The notes below the pieces were generated by a model. The model had not been told where the DNA came from and ran no database searches. It saw nothing but the letters and a program-made list of their open reading frames with translations. A stretch of DNA of 27,500 nucleotides from Nymphaea colorata (Eukaryota > Streptophyta > Magnoliopsida > Nymphaeales > Nymphaeaceae), in contig NW_022204688.1 of the NCBI RefSeq assembly GCF_008831285.2, positions 1 to 27,500 of the forward strand. Reading direction: 5' to 3'. The position numbers and the translations under genes are program-made. Below, one piece after another: positions 1 through 9,494 of this stretch (position 1 is the stretch's first letter; every line of letters starts with the position of its first letter).

Positions 1-2
1 GT

Positions 3-272
3 CCAGACCCAGTTGAGACCGAGCCCGCCGAATCCAGCAGAAGGAAGCGCAAGGCTTCTGATATTGGAGCTCGTTCTCTTCAATGTATTAAGGCCAGTCC
101 CAGGAAGAGTCAAGAAGCACCAGAGATAGTTGCAGCGGGAGGAGAGGGAGGAGCAACTAGGTCGTCAACGGTGCTCAAGCAGGTTCAGTCTCAGGGTGAC
201 TTAGACTCCAGTTTAGGGCTCGTCAAGCTAGAAGCGTCCCAGCCAAACGAGTCCACTTCACGCGACCCTTGA
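3..272 (+). CDS. LTR-encoded C-terminal tail of pol (5' LTR copy, open frame)
   Basis: From base 3 to a TGA at 270-272 the frame is open for 89 codons with no ATG needed. It begins PDPVETEPAESSRRKRK and later contains the motif IDA-like (here IVA) AAGGEGGAT followed by a Gln/Ser/Leu-rich stretch ending STSRDP. In the 3' LTR the same frame joins the integrase/chromodomain frame directly upstream of the LTR, so the natural product would be the C-terminus of the polyprotein. The basic RRKRK run could be a nuclear localisation signal (inference). In this 5' copy nothing upstream can translate it, so it is a silent template copy. A similar tail lies in element B (24235-24528). The function is unknown. 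Confidence 0.55.
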   Translation, partial: PDPVETEPAESSRRKRKASDIGARSLQCIKASPRKSQEAPEIVAAGGEGGATRSSTVLKQVQSQGDLDSSLGLVKLEASQPNESTSRDP

Positions 273-596
273 GACGTCCTAAGATCTAAGTCTTAGGTAA
301 ACGGCTCGGTCAAACCTGACCGAGCTCTTGAGTCAACAAACCGAAGTGAGGGCGGGTCCCCTCACAAGGTCCCCACCCTGGGTTCAAAAGATCCAGGGGC
401 TCGAACCTTTCCTTTGCGCGTGGGCACTAGGCCCGTTTTGCTTTATGAATAACAAGTAAATAAAGTTAGTCTTAGGCTTGTTAATATTAGGATTCGAGGT
501 AGGAACCTAGCCTAGCGGGTTGTGCTTGGCGTTTTGGATTTGGGGTCTTGGGTAGAGAGTGAGATCTGGATTGTAGACTCGCTCAAATAGGATTAG
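273..596 (+). promoter_or_regulatory. Element A U3 region upstream of TATA
   Basis: This noncoding U3 stretch precedes the TATA box. It has two TTGAC/GTCAA cores near 308-336 (gtcaaacctgacc and gagtcaac), which resemble WRKY W-box cores. An aataaa lies near 456-462, but it is upstream of the promoter, so it is unlikely to set the element's own poly(A) site. No gene is seen. Confidence 0.4.
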
Positions 597-604
597 TATA
601 AATA
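597..604 (+). promoter_or_regulatory. TATA box of element A 5' LTR
   Basis: TATAAATA stands in an AT-rich context about 617 bases from the LTR start. By the usual plant spacing, transcription would begin near 630. It is conserved in the 3' LTR (9818-9825), and the minus-strand LTRs of element B have the same octamer about 535 bases into the LTR. Confidence 0.7.
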
Positions 605-1673
605 CTTTTGGATCATTGTAATTCGTATCAAAGATTAAGGAATTGAAGCATTTTGCGCAAGGCGCTCTCTCTCCTCCGTGCGAGGTTTGGCTCTCCCTCC
701 TCATTCTCGAGGAACTCTGATTCTGAAATCAAAGCACAACTCCAGCCCGAGCGTTCGAGTGTGTGCCCTCTCATCCCTCGCGCCCCCTTCTACCGTGGCG
801 TTTCTTCCTCCTTGAAGAACTCGGAGCACCGGCGGTGAACCAGCCAGCGCTCGAGTTGGAAGGCTTGCGGCGGACTTCTTCCTCACCGGCGAAGGTCCCT
901 CCTTGTCCCCGGCTTTCTCCCCATCGAAACAGCATATCAGCAGCGTTCTGCACCTTCCTCACGGTCACGGTGAAGTTGAGAGGCGACCTTGCAGCAGGGA
1001 AGATTGAATCCATTTTTGGATTCAATAGGACGGCAGTAAGGTTAGTGATTGATTTCGAGATTTCCTTTGTTTTAGGATTCCGGTCTAGGGGAGAGCACTC
1101 CGAGGTCCCTGTTCTCTCTCGGCGTACCCGAGAGCAGAGTTAGAGTTCTTAGGTGAAGACTCTCTAGGCGAAGTCCTACTTACATTTGGAAGATCAGAAA
1201 GTCGACAAGCTATCCTTGCCAAACAATCGTATGTGAGAGTTGGAGAAACGGTCACAAATCTGAGTTAGATCTCTCGGCCTGTTTCTGCAATTCTGTCCAC
1301 GGCGCAGCAGAGTCGAATTTGCTGACCTGTGAAATCTAGCCGTGGAAATCCTTCGTTTGCATTATAGCTGGAATCGCTATTCTCTAAGCATTACGTTGGC
1401 CGATTCCAAGTCTCATCCGATGGTGGAATAGAAGTCTCGGCTCCTTGCCGGAATTCTGCTGCTACTCCGGTTGGCCTTGCAATCTCCGGCAGATTAATGA
1501 CCTGAAGCGTGAAGGACATCATTGCCCCTATTCTGGTGAAGGCTCTAGTGAAGGCGAGGAGGGCATCTTGGTCAAGAGCGTTGGTGTCACTCAAACCGCG
1601 CCACCGGCTTCATCAGGTGCGAATCTACTCGACTTCGGTGAACCAGGTAAGTGCAATCCTGTCCCTTGCTTCT

Positions 1674-2103
1674 GCCACGTGTCTGTCATCCGAGCCATCA
1701 TCCAAAAGCTGAAGCCAGTTATTTTCTAAGTGTCCCCACGATTGAGTAAGTTTAGGAAAGTGCCCCTAGTTCATAGGAGCCACCTCGCCACCTCGCCCCA
1801 CTTTACTTGTTGCTTGGTCTTCTCCCTTATCGCATGAAGTTGTGGCCTTACATCTGGCCACGTGTCAAGATCTGAAGGACCACGACCCAGCACCCCCTCC
1901 GCCTCGTCGAGTTACTTTTCCCCTTTGCGTTCCCGTCTTGCCACCTCGCCCTTGCCTTTTTCCCCACTTAGCGCACCTCTCCCCCAACTCGCGCCCCTCT
2001 TCCTAAACTTTAGGAAAAGCACCCGAGGACTCGCTCCTCCCTTGGCCGCCTCTCCACCTCGCCCAACCGCAGCTAGTCTCCACCCTTCATCTGTCCACGT
2101 GTC
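1674..2103 (+). promoter_or_regulatory. G-box cluster (three CCACGTGTC sites)
   Basis: GCCACGTGTC occurs at 1674-1683 and 1857-1866, and CCACGTGTC at 2095-2103. The core CACGTG is the plant G-box/ABRE core bound by bZIP and bHLH factors. The sites are inside the predicted intron and downstream of the TATA box, so they would act as an internal enhancer if active. A near-palindrome at 2265-2278 (ttgccaagtggcaa) matches a true G-box palindrome in LTR C. Confidence 0.4.
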
Positions 2104-2739
2104 TCCATCTCCCCTTCTTCGAAGTCCACTAAGCTACATCGTGTAGCTATCTCCCCTTTTTCCCGATTCTAGTCTAGGTTCATCCCTCTTCTCTTTAGGA
2201 AAGCATTTCACCTTTCCCTTGTTGATAGGCATTCTCTTAGCGCACATTAGCTAACCCGTTCATCTTGCCAAGTGGCAAGCATCCAGGTCCTCACCCACTC
2301 GACCTAACCCATTTGGTCCTAACCCAGCTAAACCTTAACCGGACTTAACCTAGTCGACCTCTTCTAGGTCTTAACCCAAGTTGACTGAACCCGACCTGAC
2401 CTAGCCTAGTAGGAACTCGGTCAAACCCGAGGCACCTTAGGTTGAACCCAGTTGACTCGAGTTTATCTCGAGTGTCCCATTGACCAGACCCAACCGAGCT
2501 CACTTGTGATCTCTCTTCATCTCCAACCAGCTCGCTAAGTCCCAACTCCCGAGCCTTGCCTTAGCCTCTCTTGCTTCCTCTTCTACCTTTCGGCTTAGCC
2601 CACCTAGTAGCTAGGTTAACCTGTCTTCCGCACCTTAGCTCTGCTTCCTCTAGCCTACCCTAGCCTTTAACCTCACTTCGCTTAACCAGCCTACCCGTAG
2701 AGCTCTGCCCGTCCAAGCTAACCCGACCTTAGCTAGGGA

Positions 2740-3300
2740 CTAGGAACAGCCGGAGACGCTAGCCGCTCGCTAGCCGTCGTCGGCCAGCCCCTCGGCCACC
2801 CGCGCCGTCGTCGGCATTCCTTGTCGATAACCGTGGCCGAGCCACTTCCAGCGCCAGGTAGGTAGGCACTGCCGCAAGGCTTTCGCCCCCCTCGGCCGCG
2901 CCGCATCCCGCAGGCGCATCTCAGGCGACAGGCGGTCGCCTCCTCCTTCCGTCAGCACCGCGGCATCCAGCCCGCGCCTCAGGTGACAGGTGGTCGCACA
3001 ACCTCGTCGGCACTCTGTCTGTCTGCCCGGGCGACAGCAAGCTCGTCTAGGCTACTCGTCCGCAGGTTCGCCCACAACAGCAGCCGACTGTTCTCGGCAG
3101 CGCACTGCCCGTCAGCGCGACAGCAGGGCGGCTGTCTCGGCCAGCAGTCTGTCCACGTCGTCCGACAGCAGGAGGCTGTCCAGGCCGCGCGCTTCACGCC
3201 GGCCCGTGAGCTGCAATACCCGGGGCTTAGGTATTCTACCCGTGGTCTCTCGGTACAGCCAAGGCAGCGCCTTGGTCGGTAACGCTCTCCAGCCTTTGTA
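2740..3300 (+). other. GC- and CpG-rich block in element A 5' LTR
   Basis: The block is very rich in CG dinucleotides and in gcc/cgg/gac words (for example the ctagccgtcgtcggcc type), in contrast with the T-rich sequence just after it. Several overlapping frames stay open on both strands, as expected of GC-rich sequence; none resembles a protein. LTR C has a GC-rich block in the same relative place (about 24890-25440). Its role is unknown. Confidence 0.5.
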
Positions 3301-3788
3301 GATTCGGGGAGGGTGTTCATTCTGTTTTTGCACTAGGATTTCATCTAGTTTATTTAATTTGTTGTTTTAGCCCAGGCTTCGGCCAAGCTCCTCACTGTGG
3401 CACCTCGAGGGTCTTATTGCCCGAGACACGGTCGCAAGGAGCAGACCTACCCATTTGCTTTCGTTGGGTGTGGTTTGTCCGTTAGAAGTGGGTTTGCATG
3501 GTTTGGTGTGTTTGTGAGTGAGTTGAGAGTAATCTTTGTATCGCTGCGTTTGTACTAGCCTGTAACCCTGTAGTTGTTTGTATTAGGTTACTCCTTAGTT
3601 AGTTGGGAAACTTCACTCTGTGTAACTTTGTCCTAGGGGTTGTTGCGCCGGGGTTTGTCCGGCCGGGTAGATTAATTGTACTAAATTTTATTAGGAATTT
3701 TGGTTTTTAGGTAGTACTCAAGTCGGTCTTGGCAGTAGGAGCGTCTTGGTTAGGAAATTCTGGCCTAATCGGGACGAGACACCTAACA

Positions 3789-4321
3789 ATTGGTATCAGA
3801 GCCAACTTGAGACTAGAACTGTCGTCTGAGCACCCGACCTACAAAAAGTCAGCTTCAGAAGGTACTTCAACGGCAGAAATCAGAGGTATCAGTTTCGGGT
3901 TTTCTGTCAGGGTATTTTGGGTTTCTAAGTCGTTAGAAAAGTAAAGGTTTCCACGACTTTCCAGCATTATATTCAGTAAGTTCTAGGCTTCGCTTGCTCG
4001 ATTTAGCAAGTGTAGGGGTGTACACAACGTAACACCCGAGGGCAGCTAAGCTCGAGGCTCGTCGTCGAGACACCAGGCGGGTGTGACGATTTAGGCTTTT
4101 TTAAAGCCCGGCCGGAGCGAGGTGAGATTGCCTAGGCGCTAAGGCGTAGCGCGGGCTTTAGACGGGCCAACCCGTCTCCCTTGCCTTAGGACTCACGCGC
4201 GGCAGCTCAAGCAGTGGCAGCGGCAGCGTGACAGAGTCGACAGTCTAGGTTAGATTAAGAGTGGCAGTTGTGTCAGACTTTGGATTTCCAGTTAGGTTAG
4301 TTTTTGATTTCGCAAGTTAAA
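3789..4321 (+). other. Element A internal leader (PBS to gag)
   Basis: This 533-base untranslated leader lies between the LTR and the first gag ATG (4322). It starts with the PBS and contains a GC-rich patch with short inverted words (ttaaagcccggccgg near 4100). The packaging signal would be expected here, but I cannot point to it. No gene is seen. Confidence 0.7.
3791..3804 (+). other. Primer binding site, initiator Met tRNA (element A)
   Basis: TGGTATCAGAGCCA is complementary to the last 14 bases of plant initiator methionine tRNA including CCA. It sits two bases after the LTR end (3788), the normal place for minus-strand priming, and fixes the LTR boundary. Confidence 0.95.
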
Positions 4322-5680
4322 ATGGGAAAATCAAAAAAAGAATGTTAACTCAGATGAGCCGTGCTTGAGGAGAATCCTCATGACACTCCCGAAGAGGCTC
4401 AGCCATCACAGAGAGGCCAAGTGCCCGACTATGCTTTAGGACGCATCCTAAGCATAGAAAAAGAGTTATTACAGATGCGTACCGACATGGCTAAGGTAGA
4501 GAACTTGAGAAAGAAAGAAATGGACCGTCCAAAATGCAGTAGACAAAAGGAAATGGATGAGATACGGGCCATGTTCCGACAAATGTCTACCACCCAACGC
4601 AAGCCATCATCGCGGAAAGGACCACTCAGGGTCCGAATGCACAGAAAGGGAAAGGTTTGTTAGCAGTACCTGGCTATCAAACCGACACTGAGATCAATCC
4701 CAACAACATATCTCACGTTGGGACAAGCACAGAAGGGGGTAGGCTCATGCGTCCCCACAAGACAGGTACCAACAAGAGCCCTATAGCGAATACTACAGGA
4801 CTCCTCGTGGCCCACGGATAGGCCAAACTCTTCAAAACCCAATGTACGAATTATCTGATGGTGAAGATGAATCACCCTTCGCCCAAGGAGAACTCGAAGA
4901 GAACCACCTCGTCTAGAAGAAAGACGTACACCATCCGTCAAGTACGACTTTCCAAAATTCAACGGAGAGCACCTCAGAGAGTGGTTATTCATGGCTGAAC
5001 GCTTCTTCATGTGCCATCGTATTCCACAAGAAGAATGGATAGAAATCGCTACAGCCAACATGACTGGCGAAGCGACCACCCACTATCTTTGGTTTGAGCA
5101 CAAAACAGTCGATCCCACTTGGGAAAAGTACAAGGCTAGTTTGCAGCTTCACTTTGGAGAGTCCACGTTCATCGATTATGACGAGGACCTCAAAAATCTA
5201 GTCCAAACTTCGAACGTGCCCACCTATCAAAAGCAGTTCGAAAGACTAGCTAGCATGGTACAATGGCCCGAGAAGGCTCTAATTGGAGCATTCAAAGGAG
5301 GCCTTAGAAGCGATATCAAACGCGAGATGAAGATACATCGTTTCGATCATCTCGAAGAATGCTTCGCTATGGCCCGACTGTATGAAGAACGAATTGAAGA
5401 GAGAAAAGAGGAAAAGCGAGAGAAAAAGGCTCGCAGGGCTGACAAACAGAGGAAGAAACCTTCCTTCTCCTCTGCTTCTCGAACAAATTCAGAGAGAACA
5501 AAGGAAGGGAATTAGTTCCCTACAACAGAGGGAACGAGTTCAGGCCACACCCACGTCCCGGCCGTGAACTACCTACCCGATACTTGTCCCCTAAACAAAT
5601 TGAAGAATACAGGAAGAAAGGCCTGTGTTTTAGATGTGAGGGCAATGGGATAAAAATCACCAGTGCAAAGCACTTTTTAA
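4322..5680 (+). pseudogene. gag: Element A gag (broken)
   Basis: This is the structural capsid protein of the particle. The start ATG (4322) parallels the MVKKK start of element B. In-frame stops follow at 4346 and 4355, just after an A7 run. Frame 4361-4663 is a charged, probably coiled-coil N-terminal part. The capsid core (retrotransposon gag family) lies at about 4967-5515, with hallmarks such as W..Y..L.L.FGES and the Q...F..L..MVQWP...LIGAF.GGL region, and ends in a Lys/Glu/Arg-rich stretch. A zinc knuckle follows: Cys codons 5626 and 5635, then His 5658 and Cys 5664. The two halves are in different frames, one base apart. At least four breaks make it non-functional as read. Confidence 0.85.
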
Positions 5681-5684
5681 TATA

Positions 5685-6234
5685 GTGGTGATTGATGAGC
5701 CAGAGACCAGCTCTAGCTCCGAAAGCGATTCCTCCTCCAGTTCTGATTCAAGTTCCTCGTCTGATGAGGAAATCCTAGTTAGAAGAAAAGGCAAGAAAAT
5801 TGAGCCTAAAGAAACGCATCAAGAAGAGACACCGACCAAAGAAGAGAAATCAGAAGAGGTCGAATCTCTTCATTCAATTCAAGACCCCCATAAGGCAAAT
5901 GCCATGCGTGTTTTTGGTCGTATCAATGGCCAAAAAGTCTTAATATTGCTCGACAGCGGAGCCACCAACAACTTCCTTACAGAGGAAGCCGCTGAAAGGT
6001 GTAGAATCACACTCACCGAGAGCAACCCACAAACTATCATCGTGGAGGGGGACTAAGGCTCAAGTGCATTCACGAAGGAAAAGGCCTTGACGTGTCCGTT
6101 AAAAAGAAAACTTTTAAAGTTGACTGCCTCGTCATTCCGCTTGAAGGAGTCGACTTAATTTTGGGCATGCCCTGGTTTCTAACATGGAAAGATATTCATT
6201 GGGATGTAAAGAAACTTCTCTATGACTTTCATCC
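5685..6234 (+). pseudogene. pol: Element A acidic/serine linker and aspartic protease (broken)
   Basis: Frame 5685-6056 begins with a Ser/Glu/Asp-rich stretch (runs of SSSS and SDSSSSSD from about 5705 to 5775), then a Lys/Glu-rich spacer, then the retropepsin start. The catalytic motif LLDSGATNNF has its Asp codon at 5952. The frame stops at 6056. The second half of the protease continues in another frame and includes the conserved ILGMPWF motif near 6163-6183. The enzyme would cut the Gag-Pol polyprotein in the particle. The poly-Ser linker is not shared with element B, which has an acidic linker instead. Confidence 0.85.
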
Positions 6235-7335
6235 CTGAAGGAGAAGAGGAATCGATAACGATTCAGGGACTCGCCAGCTCCACGCGTCCCAAAACGGCAC
6301 TAAGGTCCATCCAACATGACCAACCAGCGTGTTGGGTTCTTACATTGGCAACGGATGTACCTTTCTCCGAAGAGAAGGTGGAAGAACCAATTCCACCTAT
6401 GATTCAATCGGTCTTGGACCGATTTCCAGAGATTTTTGATGAGCCCAAAGGCCTACCGCCAAGAAGGGCTTACGATCATCGAATCGTCCTTGCACAAGGT
6501 GCAGAGCCTGTCAACGTCAGGCCATACCGGTATGGGCACAGCCAGAAGGTGGAAATCGAACGCCTAGTCAAAGAGATGCTCGAAAGCGGCATCATCCGAC
6601 CGAGTTGCAGCCCTTTTTCTTCACCCGTCCTATTAGTGAAGAAAAAAGACAACACTTGGCGGTTCTGTATAGATTACAGGGCGTTAAACGAGGTGACCAT
6701 TAAGGATCGGCACCCCATACCCGTCATGACGAGCTACTAGATGAGTTAGCCGGCGCTACTGTTTTCTCAAAGATAGATCTCAGAGCCGGATATCATCAAA
6801 TTCGAATGTTTGACGAAGATGTATTGAAGACTGCGTTCAGAACACACGACGGGCATTATGAATTTTAGTAATGCCCTTTGGATTAACGAATGCGCCAGCA
6901 ACATTCCAACGGTGCATGAATGATGTGTTCAGAGCACACCTCAGAGATTTCATCCTCGTATTTTTCGATGATATTCTCATTTATAGCAAAAATGAAGAGC
7001 AACATCAACGTCATCTGGAGATTACTCTAGACATCTTGAAGGAGCATCATCTCTTCGCGAAGATGTCCAAATGCAGTTTTGGACAATCTTCAATCGGATA
7101 CCTCGGACACATTGTGTCTCGAGATGGGGTTCGGGCAGACCCCGAAAAGTTGCAAGCCATGGAGAAATGGCCACTGCCCAAGGACCTCAAGAGTCTGCGA
7201 GGTTTCCTAGGATTAACTGGGTATTACAGACGATTTATCCAGGGGTATGGAATCATTGCGCAACCCCTTACCCAGATGCTGAAAAAGGGATCCTTCTCGT
7301 GGACTGAGAAGTCAAGAGATGCCTTTGAGAGCTAA
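6222..7335 (+). pseudogene. pol: Element A reverse transcriptase (broken into three frames)
   Basis: Frame 6222-6740 holds the N-terminal palm and fingers ([41 protein letters not shown]). It breaks near 6727, where the middle part, with the first catalytic Asp in [13 protein letters not shown], continues in another frame to about 6865. Frame 6871-7335 resumes with MPFGLTNAPATFQRCMND and the catalytic FFDD at 6961-6972, then the thumb/connection (GYLGHIVS, GFLGLTGYYRRFI). Both visible breaks are single-base shifts next to strongly conserved motifs. FFDD in place of the commoner YVDD or FVDD is shared with element B. Confidence 0.9.
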
Positions 7336-7893
7336 AGGCAGCTCTGATGACAGCCCCGGTACTAACTCTACCCGATTTACAAAGACATTCACCATCGAAA
7401 CTGACGCTTGTGAAGTCGGAGTAGGAGCGGTACTTGGGCAAGATAACCACCCCATTGCCTACATGTCAAAGGCCTTAACCAGCAGGGCCAAACCTCTTTC
7501 TACATACGAGAAAGAACTACTCGCTATAGTTATGGCAGTGGAGAAATGGCGTCCATATCTGATTGGACGCAAATTTACGGTCAGGACCGACCAAAATAGC
7601 TTAAAGTATATGCTCAAACAACGCGTGTCAACCCCTACCAGCAAAGATGGCTAGCAAAGCTATTGGGGTATGATTTCGAAATTGAGTATAAAAAGGGTCC
7701 TGAAAACAAGGCGGCTGATTCACTTTCCCGCTTGGCTGAACAACTGATGACATTGTCAGTAGTGGAAACGGATATTTGGGATCGGTTAGCAAATGAACAG
7801 CAGAATGATGAATCGCTGAGGCTAATCAAGCTTCGATCCAGCAAAACCCGGGTTCCATTCCCTTCTACTCAGTCAAGGGAAACATTTGTATAG
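7319..7893 (+). pseudogene. pol: Element A RNase H (broken)
   Basis: This domain removes the RNA strand during reverse transcription. The first catalytic Asp is in TIETDACEVG (codon 7403), the Glu is in STYEKELLAIV, and the second Asp is in VRTDQNSLKYM (codon 7589). Frame 7319-7654 then breaks near 7640, and 7663-7893 continues with IEYKKGPENKAADSLSR, which contains the fourth acidic residue. A further break separates the domain from RT near 7331, and another lies within the first 60 bases. Confidence 0.85.
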
Positions 7894-8975
7894 GAAGGAC
7901 AAGGCAGTAGTCCCTCCTATCTCTGAGCTTAAGCAGGAATTCCTGCATCATTTTCATGACACTCCAGCCGCAGGTCATGAAGGGTCGCCAAGACCCTAAG
8001 CCGCATCAAAGCTCAGTTTTGGTGGAAAGGTATGAAGGCTGTAGTACAGGCCTATGTAAAGAAGTGTATAGTGTGCCAGCGAGAGAAGTATGAGGCAATC
8101 AAGCCTCCAGGCTTTTGAATCCTCTCCCGGTACCTACAAAACCGTGGACCGACGTCACGATGGATTTCATCGATGCCATGCCTCGATCAGAAGGAAAAGA
8201 GGCAGTATTGGTAGTGGTCGATCGGCTCACGAAATATAGCCACTTCGCACCTTTACCACGGTTGTATCAAGGGCCCCTCGTGGCCAACGTCTACCATGAG
8301 TATATAGGAAAGTTGCATGGAATGCCACAGTCCGTCGTCTGCGACCGGGACTCAATTTTTCTAAGTGCATTCTGGCCAAGAATACATGAAGAACATGGGG
8401 ACGAAACTAAATTTCAGTACCGCCCACCACCCTCAAACAGATGGGCAGAGTGAGATAGTGAACCGGTCCTTGGAGACCTACTTACGTTGCTTTGCGGGCG
8501 AACGACCAGCCACTTGGGTGAAATACCTACCTTGGGCAGAATGGTCGTATAATACAAGTCTGCACTCGTCGACAGGCATGACCCCTTACGAGGGCATATA
8601 TGGCTTTCCCCCTCCATCGATTCCACGCTACGAAGGAGGTACTGCAGAAGACGACAGTGTTGACTGCGAATTGCGCACAAGGGAAGAAGTATTAGAATCC
8701 CTAAAACAGAACATTGTGAAAGCGCAAAACCGTATGAAGCAGGTATACGACAAAGGCAGGAAGGATCGGGAATTTGAGGTGGGTGACTACGTGTGGCTTA
8801 AGAGACTGCCTCTTAAGCAGAAATCCTTGATGGGTCAGCCGTTATTCCAAACTGCTGCCTCGTTATTATGGACCTTATCCAGTGGTTCAAAAGGTTGGGA
8901 AGGCCGCCTACAGACTTGGCCTCCCCAGAACAGCATTGGTGCACCCTGTATTTCATGTTACGAGGCTGAAGCCTC
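7894..8975 (+). pseudogene. pol: Element A integrase (broken)
   Basis: The zinc-binding HHCC region lies at 7894-8100: the HHFHD...GHEG part and the C..CQREKYEAIKPPG part are in different frames. The catalytic core starts at 8115 (VTMDFIDAMP, Asp codon 8163; VCDRDSIF, Asp codon 8343). The frame shifts between about 8365 and 8400, and the last acidic residue is in DGQSEIVNRSLETYL (Glu codon 8452), about 35 residues after the second Asp as in DD35E integrases. The core continues through WSYNTSLHSSTGMTPYE to VWLKRLPLKQKSL. The following GPY/F module (about 8840-8975) is out of frame. Confidence 0.88.
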
Positions 8976-9494
8976 ATCAAGGGATGTACCAACACTAATA
9001 GAGCAGGTCCCGGATAACTTGCCTACTCCCTATCGCATTCTCAAACATAGGTATGTCCAAAGACAAGGGAGGATGAGGCACGAGGTACTTGTGGAATGGG
9101 AAGGACCCGACAGGGGTACTTCCTGGGAAGAATTTGGGACGATTGTTCATCGCTTCCCCTCTTCAAGCGCTCGAGGACAAGCGCAAGGTAGGGAGGGGGA
9201 ATCTGTTACGGACCTACCCAGCGGTCCAGACCCAGTTGAGACCGAGCCCGCCGAATCCAGCAGAAGGAAGCGCAAGGCTTCTGATATTGGAGCTCGTTCT
9301 CTTCAAGTATTAAGGCCAGTCCCAGGAAGAGTCAAGAAGCACCAGAGATAGATGCAGCGGGAGGAGAGGGAGGAGCAACTAGGTCGTCAACGGTGCTCAA
9401 GCAGGTTCAGTCTCAGGGTGACTTAGACTCCAGTTTAGGGCTCGTCAAGCTAGAAGCGTCCCAGCCAAACGAGTCCACTTCACGCGACCCTTGA
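8976..9494 (+). pseudogene. pol: Element A chromodomain and LTR-crossing C-terminal tail
   Basis: The chromodomain is at about 9017-9150, with PYRILKHRYVQRQG, then EVLVEWEG and TSWEEF, the typical chromobox spacing that targets integration to modified chromatin. The same frame runs on without a stop through the polypurine tract and into the 3' LTR (9204 on), reading RRKRKASDIG inside U3. A single base present in the 5' LTR is missing here near 9305, so the frame that would end at the TGA at 9492-9494 is lost and this copy stops at 9351. An alternative frame (9089-9313) carries an ALEDKRK motif like the end of other chromodomains, so the true frame at 9160 is uncertain. Confidence 0.7.
9187..9200 (+). 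other. Polypurine tract (element A)
   Basis: GGTAGGGAGGGGGA lies three bases before the 3' LTR start (9204). It primes plus-strand DNA synthesis. It also lies inside the open pol frame, so the same bases encode Gly/Arg/Glu residues. Confidence 0.9.

Larger units (their letters stand above)
1647..3370 (+). other. Predicted leader intron in element A 5' LTR
   Basis: The donor CCAG|GTAAGT at 1646/1647 is a near-perfect plant 5' splice site. The acceptor at 3370 follows an AT/T-rich tract ending ttgttgttttag|ccc. The span is 1724 bases. Both sites lie downstream of the TATA box and upstream of gag, so splicing would shorten the 5' leader. Equivalent donor and acceptor pairs occur in LTRs B and C, although the sequence between them has diverged. 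Splicing itself is inferred. The packaged RNA should be unspliced, because the LTRs still hold the segment. Confidence 0.5.
1..3788 (+). repeat. Element A 5' LTR (first 20 bases missing)
   Basis: Bases 1-3788 match 9224-13026 end to end with few differences. The LTR ends ...cctaaca two bases before the PBS. The whole LTR would be about 3.81 kb, which is long for gypsy elements. Parts in order: coding-like U3 start (3-272), rest of U3, TATA box (597-604), R/U5 leader with a putative intron (1647-3370), GC-rich block (about 2740-3300) and a conserved terminal block (3371-3788). Many of its differences from the 3' LTR are single bases missing here, often in short homopolymers. Confidence 0.97.

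Noticed and set aside
1862-2146. 94-codon Pro/Ser-rich frame, repeated at 11096-11380
   Set aside because: It follows from C-rich low-complexity LTR sequence inside the predicted intron; no domain, and its conservation is just LTR identity.
2281-2700. Telomere-like cctaaccc words in LTR A
   Set aside because: The plant telomere unit is CCCTAAA in tandem; here the words are degenerate and irregular.
2979-3320. Long frames on both strands in the GC-rich block of LTR A
   Set aside because: Open on several frames at once, changed by single-base differences between the LTR copies, no domain.
4660-5079. 139-codon minus-strand frame across gag of element A
   Set aside because: Shadow of the real plus-strand gag; no resemblance to any protein.
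9089-9313. Alternative frame with ALEDKRK as the true chromodomain end of element A
   Set aside because: The motif resembles other chromodomain ends, but the frame continuous with integrase aligns better with element B's tail; left open rather than called.
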